This document shows positions 1 through 12,819 of a DNA stretch of 64,000 nt, in pieces; the stretch's first letter is position 1, and each line of letters opens with the position of its first letter. The DNA is taken from NCBI GenBank assembly GCA_016617855.1, contig JAECUM010001103.1:1-64000 (forward strand), read 5' to 3'. A program made the position numbers and the translations under genes. This DNA comes from Megalonaias nervosa (Eukaryota > Mollusca > Bivalvia > Unionida > Unionidae). The notes beneath the pieces are model-generated. The model was not told where the DNA came from. It saw only the letters and a list, made by a program, of their open reading frames with translations, and did not search any database.

Positions 1-502
1 CTTTAACTGTCGCCGTTACGTTTCGTATATCAAAAAAATTCAATGCATTCACGTGGAACAATAAACCTTGCGGTAGAAGTCGGCACATTCAAGGGAGATG
101 ACCATTTAGGGGTAGTGAGATGACGAGGGAACTACAGTGCTCTCTCTCGATCGATCGATTGTTGTAAATAGCGGCATTGTACATGTATAATACGATGAAT
201 TATGTCCCCCGCTTATAGTTTCCGCAAGGCAAGGGGTGTCAGGGACCGAACAAGAGTTTTCAAGAACATTCATCGAGTTCACCGTTAATAATGGCTTATT
301 TTTATTCTAATTTCCACCCTTACACCGCTCAAAGCCAAACTTACTTATATTCGCGTTTAAGGAAATGATGTAGTGTGTCGCTTCTAAAGAACTGAGTTTT
401 ACAAGATATAAAATCACAATAGTTGCTGTTGTAAGAGCAGCAAGGGAATCAGTAATAGTTTTAGGGATTATGTTTATTATGTTATTAACTCTAATAAGCA
501 TG

Positions 503-555
<53 letters not shown>

Positions 556-2415
556 TCAGGCGCATCATGGGGCATAACACCTGCAGGTAAACCAAAGAGG
601 ATACATTATTATTTAATAATATAATCGATTTTAAAATTGAACAATACTTTTGTGAGGCAATAAATTTTTTGGATATATTAATATGGTCGGCTTATACACT
701 TTTTCACTAAGTTCGTTTTGTATTTTATTCTAAAGTTTGTTTAACCACATGAAAAGTGTTAATTTTGCTTGTTTGTAAGAAGACAACTTTTGTTTCTTCG
801 CTTTTAGCTGTACGGATCGGAGATCCTAAAAATATATACGATGGTACGCTATCCATTGGTCAAAGTTTGTAACCGCACTCCTGTAGGATGAATGCCATGA
901 AACTTTACACACATATTTGTAGTTAGGTCCAATTGTTCCTAAATGAAAATGGTGCCTTTTGAACATCCAATATGGTCACCGTGGCAGCCAGTTTGTTACA
1001 GTTTGTTACAACTAATCCTCCTGAACGAACAGTTGTATCGATATGGGGTTTTCATGAATAGAACTTATATAAAGACGATTTGATATCAAATATGACCGCC
1101 TTGGCGATCATCTGGAAATAATAGTTATTGCCCATCTCCTGAACGGGCGGTTATTCTGAAAACCATTTTCTTAAAAAAAATCTGGTTATCATTATTTCTT
1201 TGAACTGATAGTCGTAGCGACAATGTGGCCTTCACAAAAAAAGTCTTATAATATTTAGTTGCTTCTAAACAAAGGTGGTGCGGACCATACCGCTAGCAGG
1301 GTCGCCATGATAGCCGTCCTGAAAATTTTATGATGTGATGTGATTATGATTTTTAACATAGCTTTAACAATTTTTCAGTCATATCACTACGATGTCTGCA
1401 GTGTGGCAGTTTATAGTGTTGAAAATTTTGTTATCACTAATTGTTCCTAACAGATGGCGATAGAAATGTTGAGTTTCCACTAAAGAAAGAACTTCGTATA
1501 AATTCTAGCTGCTCAAATTTAAATTGTGCTGATAAGACTTCCAACATGATGCAAAGGTCATGCCGTCATTTTTAAGCACTTCTTTATTGCAATATATAGT
1601 TGTTTTTATATTAAAATGATGCTGATCCCATTTCATAAATTACTCCCTGAATGGTTAACGAATGGCTCCTTCGCTTAAAACAATTGTCGTATCAAATTGG
1701 GGGCTTCTCCAAAACACTTCAGTAGCATGCAACTGTTCATGTATGAAAATGGGGCTCGTCTAACATTCAATATAGCACCATATAGTGACTATCTAGATAA
1801 TATTATTACCGCTCCTCCTCTTGCACGGATGGAGACACTGGCAAGGAGTTTCACGAAAACGCTTTCTGCAATATTTACTAGGTTCTGAATGAATATGATG
1901 CCGGTCTAACATCCAACATTTTTGTGTAAGAGCTTAAAAACCTGGCCCAGTTAACCTTAGGTCAATTCAAAGATCACTGTTTACATTTTGTACTTCATTG
2001 AGCTAATGAACATAGTGAATTGAGGTAATGGGGTGGGTGGGGGGACATCGAATAGCTCTCTTAATTATTCTTGAAGTTAACCGAATTTTGAATCCTGCTA
2101 AATGTTGACAAGATAATGGATGACAGATTATCAGCCTTCTGCATCATAGTTTAGGTGAGTGATAGATCATCTTCATTGTCGGAAGTACACACTTTTTCGT
2201 ACAATGATTCTCGTAATTATTAAAACTGCACTTCCACTGAATTTAGAATGCAGCTTAATATTGACGATATGATGTATAATTTCATATTGCAGTTTTCTAC
2301 ATCTTTGTTTAGCATATTTACAGTCCCAGACTTTCGAATCTAGCAACTTTTCTTCCGCTCAATAAATCTCTTGATCATGATTAGATTTCAACAAAATCTA
2401 TCATGCTGGTTGATA
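1..2415. other. Gene-free left end
   Basis: No coding region is supported. An ATT microsatellite lies at 503-555. From about 840 to 1930 several segments resemble one another (each with an AAATGGNGC motif followed by AACATYCAATAT), suggesting an old, degenerate dispersed repeat. Confidence 0.5.
503..555. repeat. (ATT)n microsatellite
   Basis: An uninterrupted ATT trinucleotide run of about 17 units. Confidence 0.95.
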
Positions 2416-3125
2416 TTTATGGGCAGTGGCGTAGATAGGGTACTTAGTGCCCGGGGACAAAACTTGGCGCCCTCTAGCTCCCGGGGACAAAAATAAACTT
2501 AGCGCCCCCTTCGAGTGCATCTGAGATAACAAATAGTTGTATTTTCCTCATTTTGGCGCCCCTGGCACATGGCGCCAGGGGACAACTGACCCCCCCCCCT
2601 CCAAGCTACGCCACTGTTTATGGGACCTTTGCCAAGTTTATTTGTCAGTATTTAGTCATCATTTTTAGCGTATTTATGGTCCCTGGACAATTCACTTTTG
2701 TTTCCTCACAACGATTGCGATCAGTAATACTGAATTTTAGCCAATGTCACATACTGCTTAATACAGAGGAGGCCTTTGGCTGAGTCAGTGTTAGCGTTCT
2801 AAGTCATCGTTTTACAAGAGTTATTGCCCCTGATTGTCAGACCCACCCACTTTTGTTTCCGCATAATGATTTGATTTAAACCCCTTATGGTATGATTCTT
2901 GATATTGAGAAACTTCACCGACAGCATTCTGCGTCATCGTTCAGCTCGGTTATGGGCCTTGATTGTCAGACTTGTATACTTTTCTTTCGATAATATTGGA
3001 TTTAAAAAAAAAGCAAAAAAAAAACATGGTATGAAGCATGATTTTTCTAAGACAGTAGCTGAGGTTGATTTTCAGCATACTGTTGAACTAAAGTCCCTGA
3101 CTATCAGAAACACCAACCGATAACT
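2290..3125. repeat. Degenerate dispersed/tandem repeat, units ~130-150 bp
   Basis: Segments near 2303, 2650, 2800, 2930 and 3070 share the order TCATCGTTT, ATTGCCCCTGATTGTCAGA, then CTTTTGTTTCC plus an AT-rich tail, with heavy divergence. The hAT MITE lies within this repetitive stretch. Confidence 0.55.
2424..2616. mobile_element. hAT-type MITE, 193 bp
   Basis: It begins CAGTGGCGTAG and ends CTACGCCACTG, a perfect 11-bp terminal inverted repeat. It is flanked on both sides by the identical 8-bp sequence TTTATGGG (2416-2423 and 2617-2624). CAGTGGCGTAG termini and 8-bp target duplications are typical of the hAT superfamily. The GC-rich interior repeats the motif GGGGACAA and has no coding capacity, so the element would need a transposase supplied in trans. 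The perfect duplication implies a fairly young insertion. Confidence 0.93.
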
Positions 3126-3643
3126 CCCTTAATTATTATTGGATTTGGACTCGATTTTATGGCAGATTAATACTGCTTAGGCTAATGGAAACCAGGATAA
3201 ATCAACTCATGAAATCTCCTTATTACCTAGTTTGGTATACTGGAGTTTATAAACATGTCCCAGATGGTTTAAATAATTGGCACTTAAGAGTCAATAGACA
3301 ATAAAGCGATAGTGCCTTCAACAGAATGTTGTTTTCTGTTAGTTTATGATTCATCCGTTCCTATCTTGACAAGAAATACTGTCACTACTACTTGCATTTC
3401 TAACACCTTTGTTTTTCCTTTTCCAGCTTTAGTTGGGAGAAAGTAATAACCATTTGCACGCCCTTGACATCTTAAGAGATGGTGCCATATTGAGACTTGT
3501 CTAGTCATAAAAACTCTAATATGCTGAATTAAAATGATTTCAGTTCTGCAAGGCTTTTACTTATATTTGAAGCATTTTAACCTCAGCAATGTCGAGCATA
3601 AATGAACAAATGAACTGATTATATCTTTCTTATTCATCCATCG

Positions 3644-3707
<64 letters not shown>

Positions 3708-6700
3708 AGAGAGAAATAAATGTAACGTCTTTCTCCCTTCAATGATATTTCTTCCGTTAAATCAATTTCCAATACCAAACAAAATACCCCATATCTGAGT
3801 CATAGGTTGAGCTAAGAACTTTGGGAATAATAAATGAAGGAAAAAAAGCTTTGTTTCTGCAATATTGCACATCAGGATGGAAACTTCGTTTTCAACATCT
3901 GCTTCTCAACAGCCTCTTAGCGTCAGTATCTTTATGATTGCTAAAAAATCTAAAAGAACAGCATGTACAGTATGTATTGGGGACTCTTGGAGCTATGTAG
4001 TCAGTTTTATCCGTAATGTTTGGTTCCATTATTTCCATTATGGATTGGACAGATATAATGACTAGAACAAATATATATGGACATAACAGGATGTGTGGAC
4101 GTATTGGATCCAAACCATGTGGACATAAAGGAACGAAAGACTAGGATTGGGTGTGATGGAGCCAGCAGGCATAACAGGATGCACAATATGTATTCAATGA
4201 AGCCGTTATACCAGCAGATGTTACCAATACAGTATCTTAATATGGGTACTTGTTATTTCATAGCAGAAGGACATCCGATCTTGCGGAACAAGCACCCAGA
4301 CCAAGTAACTGTACTGATGACAAGTTTATTGTAAACCCTAAGCAATTATTTCATAATAATTCCCAATTACTCACATTGTACATAGTCTAAATAAAGCTGA
4401 ACTGAAGTAGTCCTTTCACACAAACAAGTGGTGCTTTTTCTTTTAAATATGAGTTTTTTATTTAAATTGTGTATAACATCTGTCTTTTTTATATACCATG
4501 TACAATTAACTAATCAAAACCTAACTGAATCAAATCATTATTTGGTTTAAATTTTAAACACTACTTCATGCATGTGTCATTATAAAATTGGATTATGTAT
4601 TATAAAAGGTACTATTGATGAAAGACTTTAAAATCAAAGTTCTGAACAACATCCAGATTGCCTTCTATGGCACTGCAAGGAGCGTAAAAAGTTGTACTTA
4701 ACTGTTGTGTAAACCTAAATAAAATTACTTGAAATTCAAATCTGATAAAAAATAATTACGTATATTTTCTTTGAAGCATTGAACATTCTTCCAAACCAAA
4801 ATTAGCTGGCAGACTTAGCACTGTCCAGTATCATAAACACATACATACACACACATGCCCACTCACATAAACAAATCCATACAGACAATAAATAAAAAAT
4901 ACATACAAAGTGTCTATTTTTAAAGTCCATTTGATAGTGGAATATTTTCTTAATAAGATGCAGTCTTTGCTGCTCTCAATAGTTTGTTCTTAGGGGCGGA
5001 GGGCTTGAAGGTAATACAAATGTAATTAGTGTTCATTTCTGCACTCATCTGAGGCTGGTTGGTACTGTTGTTCAAAAATTCTCTGAAGAACTTTTTCGAT
5101 GTTTCTCAGCATAGAAAATGATGTTTCTGCATCTGCACTGCAGTGAGGGAGTGGCCAACATTCTGGGTGCTGTTGCTCTGTCAACCGGTTTCGTACACTC
5201 CAGAATGACTAATGTCGAATTGGTGTTTGCAGTGTGTGCAGAACTCGAATGCTCTCACTGCTGCACCTCACAAAGTCAGACTCTCTCCAATGAGTTCTGA
5301 ACCAGAACAACAAATAGTAGAAATACTTCCCCTTAATCTGATAGCTATACGAGGGATAAAATACAAGTAATGCCACTTGACTATATATGTTGTCAGAGCC
5401 CTCAAAAATGGGCACAGATACAGGAAAATAAAGCCATTACTGGGAGAAAATAAAAAGCACAACTCAAAATAGCATACAATTCATAGTAGAAATGCCAAAA
5501 TAGGACTTAGATAATGTATTGCTGACTGCCCCAAACACATGTCTCAATGCACATTGTGCAAAAAGAAGGATGATGTTCTGATGGCTGATGTGGACTAAGA
5601 TACCAGAGTGGAATCACATCAGCTAGCATTTTATAACCCAATTACAAAATGGAGAAGTAAGTGGCATCCTTTCAATGGGGACAATTGTGACAGAAAAAGA
5701 TACAGCAGGTAAAGTATTACTACTAATGAAATAGAGAGTTACTAAATATTCTTTTTCAGACTGGCAAGACAAGGTTTTCAAGGTTGTGATGCTCTCCTAA
5801 CACAACATGACTGAGAAGTCTACTTAAAGACAAAACATATACAGTACTTGACAATGTACTGTGTATTTTGGACCATGATTCTTCCTTTATCATCAGAAAA
5901 TGAGATAATAAAATATTTAGTACAATAGTTATGTAATTTACCCTTAATATCGAATCAGCTAACAAAAAGATATCCAGAGGCGCATATCAAAACTATATGC
6001 TTTTAAAATTCTTGATACAATAGTCAACTTTGCAGGTTTTCAAAAGCTTTTGCTATTTTCCACCAGATGCAAGTGATACATCAAACTAGATTCATTTAAT
6101 ATTTTAGGAGTATGTTTGAAGAGGTTAATTGGCTGAGCACCTATTCATATACTGTCCTATGGAATCTAAACATTTATAGAACATACCCCCAGAAATAAAA
6201 TGACCAATCTGAAATCAGTCTTCTCCACTTCAAAAATACAGGTTTCTTCCCATACCTATGACATATCCACAAATGTAATGACAGTGGAACTTCTGTATAT
6301 ATTTTTATCAAACTAATTTAAATGGAACTACTACCAGAAATATGAATATTTACTGAATGTTAATAAACATTTGTTTCATACATAATGAGAATAAAAAGTA
6401 GGTTTATCAGACAACTTAGTGAGAATGAAATCTTCAAAGCTAAAATTTCTTAAAATGTAGAATGTGTGAAAATGAATCATAAAGCAACATATATGAACTA
6501 TATTTATTAGTGCTACATTACAAAAATATGGTAAGAAAGAGTGATTCAACTTTACAAATAGCATCTGTAGGCACAATGTAAAACTCAAGTCAACTGAACA
6601 CATATATCATAAAAAGAAAAGGTCATTATTCAGTAATGCCATTTTCTCACAGAATATACTTGCAATTTTAGAGTAAAACAAATATGGTGAGCAGATAATG

Positions 6701-7077
6701 CTTACAAAAATGCAAATACTCTCTCTCTCTCTCTCTCTATATATAGATATATATAACACAGTAGACAATGTATATAATGAACTATACATATCCATCATCT
6801 CCAGACGAAAGTTCCAATGTATTCGAGTTCGTGAATTTTGTCATATATTCCAGATATGTCTGACAGGACTGACTTTGTGACCAACCATAAAATTCCAAAA
6901 TCAGACTTTAGGAGTTTCTGCAAAGATATTAAAAAACTCATATTCAGTCTTGATAATTATTTTTGGAAGTGTACCCAACTCTTCTTACAGATAAGATGTA
7001 CATTTCACGGAGTGTGAGATGGTCCTGAGACTTCTATGTCATTAATATAGAAATACCATACACTGTTAATATCACAA
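3126..7077. other. Gene-free AT-rich stretch
   Basis: It holds a TA microsatellite (3647-3704) and a CT run (6719-6740). Two AATAAA signals near 4390 and 4720 follow a short plus-strand open frame (4077-4334), but no splice or homology evidence makes that a gene. The slightly GC-richer block at 4.9-5.3 kb was read in all frames and not recognised. Confidence 0.5.
3647..3704. repeat. (TA)n microsatellite
   Basis: About 29 TA units, followed by a short GA-rich stretch. Confidence 0.95.
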
Positions 7078-7277
7078 TGTAACTTATACTAGGGTCTGGT
7101 ACCAGGCACTAGTTCCTGTTAATATCATAAATTAAATGTAACTTACACAAGGATCTGGTATCAGGCACTAGTTCCTCTCAATATCATAATGCAACTTATT
7201 CTAGGGTCTGGTACCAGGTACTAGTTCCTGTTAATATCACAATGTAACTTATACAAGGGTCTGGTACCAGGCACTTA
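7078..7277. repeat. 53-bp minisatellite, left block
   Basis: Nearly four copies of a unit containing AGGGTCTGGTACCAGGCACT and AGTTCCTGTTAATATC. GGTCTGGTACCAG carries the palindrome CTGGTACCAG. The array resumes at 7930 after an inserted TIR element. Confidence 0.9.
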
Positions 7278-7929
7278 GGTGGCACTCTACAGTTTCGTAT
7301 TTAGCATAGGGTTAGAATTTTAAAGAAAAAGAATTTCCCCTGGTTTCCTCACTAGTTATACTGGCTATTTAAAAAAGACTTTGTATATCTTAGGTATTGT
7401 TCAAAGAACCTTTAAATCCCTTTATTTTGGTGTATGATTGATGGGTGTAACATGGGTTATAGAGTATACAGCTTGGCCTTACTCCAGATGTGCACCTTTC
7501 AAAAAAGTGCTAGCTCCACTTGGTCATTTTCACTTCCTGAACTTCAGAGGTAAATTGTAAAAAAAAGAGCCAATAACTTTTTTTACATTTTATATATTTA
7601 GTAATTCATTCATTGCACTTTCAGAAGCTGGTATTGTCTAGTCTGGCAAAATTCATTTTCCCTATTTTAATAGCTGCCAAGGATAGTGTACTTTAGACAA
7701 ATTCAGGTTGAGTTTTGGAGCACAAGGGAGGAGTCATTTTAGTTAGCAGTGTGCTAAGGCCATTTACAATTTCCAAAAGTACAATATCCAAAGAAATGTC
7801 AGCCACATTACATGAAAGTAGCATAGAGGTATGCCAACATTCTCACCACTGTGCATGTTTTAAATGCAAACAACTTCACCTTACATACATCACCCTCTCA
7901 AAAGTACATAATAACTGGTGAGCGCCACC
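7278..7929. mobile_element. TIR element (PIF/Harbinger-like MITE?) inside a minisatellite
   Basis: The 652-bp insert starts GGTGGCACTC and ends GAGCGCCACC, an inverted pair with one mismatch that extends imperfectly inward. TTA flanks both ends (7275-7277 and 7930-7932). The 53-bp repeat array continues on each side. A TTA duplication with GG-initial TIRs points to PIF/Harbinger, but no transposase is encoded, so the assignment is tentative. Confidence 0.65.
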
Positions 7930-8108
7930 TTATACAAGGGTCTGGTACCAGGCACTAGTTCCTGTTAATATCACAATGTAACTTATACAAGGGTCTGGTA
8001 CCAGGCACTAGTTCCTGTTAATTTCACAATGTAACTTATTCTAGGGTCTGGTACCAGGCACTAGTTCCTGGAAATATCATAATGTAACTTATACTAGGGT
8101 CTGGTACC
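7930..8108. repeat. 53-bp minisatellite, right block
   Basis: About three and a half further copies of the 53-bp unit (GGTCTGGTACCAGGCACTAG core), so the array originally held about seven units. Confidence 0.9.
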
Positions 8109-9156
8109 TTATACTAATACACGAATGAAGCTGAGAGTAGCAAGTTTTATTATAACAGAAAACGCATGGACCCCTACCACTTAAATGGTTCTGTCATAAA
8201 ATCAGTGTCCAGCTACAATAAAGTGGCATATTTACAGTACAATATCAAACTGGCCCATGTACATCCAAATGACATGAAATTAATGGCTGCATTACAGACC
8301 TGCAATAAACTAATGTCTGCATTTTCAACTTTTAACTCGTATGGAGCAAAATGGTTTTTCTACTGTCGAGACTACTGCTGTAAAGGGAAAGAGTAATAGT
8401 TTTTGTATATATTGTCCCATTATATACTTAGCAATTTTTAACTCAAGAAAAGCCAATATTTTACTATCATTTCCTTGAAGATAGCAAATGATATTGACAT
8501 TTTTTTTATTCTGCACTATTATGAATCAACATAGATTCAAATGAGGCTGGAACAATGTTTTCCTTAAGTTTTCCTGCTTACAACTTAAACACAATGTCAT
8601 AGTGTCCAGTGACATGCAAAAGGAAATGAGTAACAGTGCAACAATTCTGTATCATCAAGTTCCAACAATTCTTCAAATCCCACTGTAAATCACAGTCAGA
8701 ACTAAAGCTGCCATTTACATGTCAAGTCTCCATTACAGCCTCTCACCATGTCCTGTAAGAAACAGTTCAACCACTATCTGCCTGGCCTCAATGATCAAAT
8801 GTAATTATGTCTGTGATTTAAGATGAAATGTTAATCAGTTTCGTTTCTGTAACTGTTATCTATATTTAATTTGTATTGTTTGATAGTTTTATCTCAATAA
8901 TTATATGCTACAACTGAGTTTTGGTTCTGACCTTGTCCAAAATCAAGTTCGTTTGTTTTGCAAACAACATAAAATATAGTTGATATTTCTCTTTGACTGT
9001 AGGTTAAATATTCAGATCATTATCAATAGAGGCAAACATGCTTATTTGGGTCTGGGTCTAGGACAATGGAATTTCCCCATGAAAATACTGTTGTACTTGA
9101 AGTTTTCCATACTCTTTTTTATAATTTTAGTAATAGGCCTTATCTTGTTGACAAAT
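8109..9156. other. Gene-free stretch
   Basis: AT-rich. A 76-codon plus-strand open frame (8166-8396) has no recognisable motif. Nothing else is supported. Confidence 0.5.
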
Positions 9157-9475
9157 TAAAATTTCTAGAAATGAACTTTTAACTCTCATCCTGGTTCTAA
9201 TGTTGCCAACAACTTTAAATGTTCTAGAAATGAACTTTAGACCCTCATCCTGGTTCTATTTTTGTTTTGTTTTTTTTTATATAATCTTGTGTACTTGAGA
9301 AATTACTCAGTCTTAAAATTTCTAGAAATGAACTTTTGACCCTCATCCTGGTTCTAATGTTGCTGACACTCAAAATGTTCTAGAAATGAACTATAGACCC
9401 TCATCCAGGTTCTATTTTTGTGTGTGTTTTTTATAATCTTGTTTACTTGCAAAATTACTCATTCTTGCTTCAACA
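9157..9475. repeat. 157-bp tandem duplication with internal half-repeats
   Basis: The segment starting AAAATTTCTAGAAATGAAC at 9157 recurs at 9315. Each copy holds two half-units with TCTAGAAATGAACTT, then CCCTCATCCTGGTTCTA. The copies are about 90% alike by eye. Confidence 0.85.
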
Positions 9476-9689
9476 TCTTGAGCAGAATCATTCTTATTGT
9501 TGTGTTCAGTATTTCATTTGGGTGTATTTACTGATTCAAATTATTGTTCACTGGAAATACAAAGTGCTCATCAATAATATTCCTGGACTGGAACATTAGT
9601 TTGGAATGATAGTGGATTCAAACAAGAACATTTTGGGATTATATTATTGTGATGCATCTAAAGTACATTAGTATATCACCACAATTATG

Positions 9690-9975
9690 GCCACAGGCAT
9701 ACTAGCATATTCGAAACAACAGGCAAATCAACGCATTCAGTTATTGGAATATATTTGGAATACCACTGAAATTCAGTTGCAACTTTATATGTTTTGACTT
9801 ATGATAAACTTTTAGGACTATTTTTGAATTATTTCACAATACTGGAAGTTCTTTTTAAATTTTCACTTTGTATTATCTTTAATTAATTACTTCTTTAATT
9901 TTACAAACCTTGTTTATCTGTCCTCTTTTCTGTTACTTACTTTAAAACTATAGAATTGTAACAGTTATGAATACT
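9690..9975 (+). mobile_element. Solo-LTR-like fragment of the 15.9-22.4 kb LTR family
   Basis: Its 3' part (AAGTTCTTTTTAAATTTTCA, then a TTACTTC...TTTTACAAACCTTG region) follows the same order as the reverse complement of the LTRs at 15924-16859, and as the fragment at 33364-33620. It is strongly diverged and in the opposite orientation to the intact-looking element. Confidence 0.5.
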
Positions 9976-10570
9976 GATTTTATTAAATTATATGAACATG
10001 AATAAGGAGACAATTTGATCTTTATTGTTAATTCATATCTTGTTGTCAGTAGCAGAAAATCAGGGTCACAAAAATCTAAAATGCATCCAGTCATGATCCA
10101 GATTTTCTGATGCTGAAAACTCAAGGTGATCTAGACAGCGTCGTCATGATCTCAGTTCAAAAACAAGATGTGATCTTGCAATCGGGGTCACACTATACTA
10201 TAACTATTTATCAATTTTGTAACAAAAAATGTAACCACAAAAATATTGTTGTGGTATATCTGCCAGCAAATTTTGTTTTTCTTATTTCATTTTGTTCAAA
10301 ATAACCATTGGTTTTCTTCAAGTGCATTCATGATTTTGTTTACATTCATTTAGCTCCATTTGTACCAATTCTGCATTCCTTTTTTCATTCTATAGTATGC
10401 TTTCTTTCTACTGGGAAAATGACCCATTTCTGGATATGTCTGAATGCTTTGTTACCGTACATTTTTTTTATAGTGTTGACCCTGATAACACTTTAAAAGG
10501 GTTAGCTAAGCAATTAAGTGGAGAGATCAAGGATGGACTGAAAGCTTGGATGAACAAAAGACAGTAGAAA
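9976..10570. other. Gene-free stretch
   Basis: AT-rich sequence with two short unrecognised plus-strand open frames. No support for a gene. Confidence 0.5.
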
Positions 10571-10756
10571 GATGTTCAGTAAAAAGCATGGGCATTTGTA
10601 CTGACTCAAGTTCTTAATACACTTTCTACTGTGTGATGTGATTTCGATTTTTTTAACATGTTAAAGCTACATTAAAAAATCTAAATCACATCACACAGTA
10701 GAAAGTGTATTAAGAACTCGAGTCAACGCAAATGCCCTTGCTTTTTACTAAACATC
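10571..10756. mobile_element. Foldback/hairpin element, ~75-bp arms
   Basis: The left arm from GATGTTCAGTAAAAAGC through TTCTTAATACACTTTCTACT is repeated as its reverse complement on the right, ending GCTTTTTACTAAACATC. The arms differ at only a few positions and enclose a loop of about 35 bp. A single strand would form a long hairpin. No target-site duplication is evident. Confidence 0.85.
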
Positions 10757-10849
10757 CATACATTGTATTGGAGAATTCACCATCAAACATCTGTTCTCTG
10801 TGTCCCTTCGCTATGATTTTTTAGACTGTTATGTCTACATGTAAAGGAC

Positions 10850-11108
10850 ATTGTCGTTGTTGTTGTTGTTATAGGGTTTAACGCCATTTTTCAGCACAAG
10901 ATAAGCTATACATGGTGGCCAGTATAAATGGTGGAGGAAGAACCTGCGAAAACCCCGGAAAGAACCACCGACCCATGAGAAGCTACTGGCAAGCTTTCTC
11001 ACGCACCCACATTGGCCGAGCCCAAGACTAGAACCCACGCAGACAGAGGTGAGATGGCAGAGATCTGTAACAGTGAGTTCTTTAGACCACTCGGCCACTC
11101 AGAGCCCC
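10850..11108 (-). mobile_element. tRNA-derived SINE, copy A
   Basis: On the minus strand it starts GGGGCTCTGAGTGGCCGAGT. Box A-like TGGCCGAGTGG and box B-like GGGTTCTAGTC follow, then a body with GGCTCGGCCAATGTGGGTGC and a 3' end with TTGTGCTGAAAAATGGCGTT plus an (AAC)n tail. Flanks AAGGACATT and AAGGATGTT could be a 9-bp target duplication with two changes. It is transcribed by Pol III if active and would be mobilised by a LINE in trans. Confidence 0.88.
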
Positions 11109-11639
11109 AAGGATGTTATTCTAGGCTTGCTATGTAAACATGCACATAATCTATATTGAATTTAAATGTATAAAGCATGAAGTGACTGATCACAAGAATA
11201 ATTCTGAATGCTGAAAATCAATATGGTGCCAAAAACAAGGAATCTGAAGTTTGCAAATATTTCATAGACATAGAAAATTGTGGAGATAAGGTGATATACA
11301 ATGTAGGTGCAATGGAGTTAGCTTATTCAGATAGCAGTGCTGGCACAATGTCAAATCATCAACAGTACAAACATAAATACAAACATAAATCTCCTCCAAC
11401 AGAGCACAAGACTGCTGACAATGGTACAAAAAAGATCCAAATTGTCAACTAATTACAACTTTCAAAATTCCCAAATTACAGCTCTCAAAACTTCTTTTAA
11501 TCAAAAGCAAAAGTGTGCTGGAAAATTAGGAACCATATGTGCATGTGACCCATGATCTCTCATTATAATGGAGCTGGAAATCATTGAGTGTATTCTTCCA
11601 TTTGGTGTGCGTATGTTTGTGTGTGTGTGTGTGGAAAAG

Positions 11640-11718
11640 GCTGGTTAGATGGTAGGATTCAAACTCACATTATTTTGGTCATGACCGGCATGCTGTCCAC
11701 TGAACCACTATATCTCCA
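11640..11718 (-). mobile_element. Second tRNA-like SINE family, head fragment
   Basis: Minus-strand reading gives TATAGTGGTTCAGTGG (box A-like), then after about 40 bp GAGTTTGAATCC (box B-like) and TACCATCTAACCAGCC. The same post-box-B order appears at 47690-47890. Confidence 0.6.
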
Positions 11719-12523
11719 ATGTAGGTATATACAATGGAACAGTACATTTTAAACTAGTGCAGCAAATAGTTTATGTTAAAGGACCATTCCAGTCTTGTAA
11801 CTGAAATAACTACATTGCTAGTCTATTTAACTGATTGTTTCCTAGGTAACAAGTCCCAGCTGTGATGTATGACTGATTGAGTTGGATCTGCATGTTGCTA
11901 ATGTCTGTCAAACATGCAGGAAAATTGTAACAAACTTACAAACTTTTCCATACCAAGACATTCGTACAGCTGGTGTTTTGAGTAAAAACATGTTACGCAT
12001 GACTTTGAAATCTTACTTGAAGTTACCAAATGCAGCATTCTGATTGGTCAGAATATTTTCAAATAAGATCTGAAGTCATTATATGATGGAGGGGCTGGTG
12101 TGTGCATGTATGTATGTGAGTGCATGTGTATAAATGTAACAAAATATTCATATCAATTTGAAATCATTCACAGAATATTATCATAATTATGGCAATTAAT
12201 GCACCAATTTCTTGTTCTTGTCACAATGTAACTAAATTTGCTTATAAAACAGGTATGTCTTCAGTACAGACAAAAATATCTTAAGTTCACAAAGTCATAA
12301 ACAGTGATAAAACTTACAAAAATCATTTGAATGGTAAAAGGATTTATATCAGTCATCTACATAAACATGAACATCCTTTGCCCAGATGAAGTCATGTGTA
12401 TGTGTAGTTAAAAAAGGTTTCACCCCAAAAATCTCAATCCAAATGTGTGTATATATAAAAGTACATAAAAAAACACATACTAAACATACATGGTCCTTCA
12501 GATACTTCTGTAGCAGATGTAAG

Positions 12524-12554
<31 letters not shown>

Positions 12555-12819
12555 CTGTGTGTACTCAACAAATTCCAAGACAATAATTTGTTGATTGAGC
12601 CAATCTTTACACTTTTGGCACAATCATTTATGCTGTTTTGCACTAAATAACCTCTTACATTCACCTGAATAAGGATTATGCTTTATTGGTATATCCTCCT
12701 CCAAAAACAAACAATAAAAAGTTGTTATCTCATTTTTTTAAGTTCTCATTAATCCCACAGATCATATTCTAGAAAAGACAGCTTAGATGGAACTAAGACA
12801 TAAGAGTACACTTTTCCAT

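Noticed and set aside
3557..3778. 73-codon frame with Tyr-Ile repeats
   Set aside because: Created by the (TA)n microsatellite.
4077..4334. 85-codon plus-strand frame followed by AATAAA
   Set aside because: No recognised domain and no supporting upstream exon; internal GGCATAACAGGATG-type repeats suggest non-coding sequence. Possible 3' end of a transcript but unsupported.
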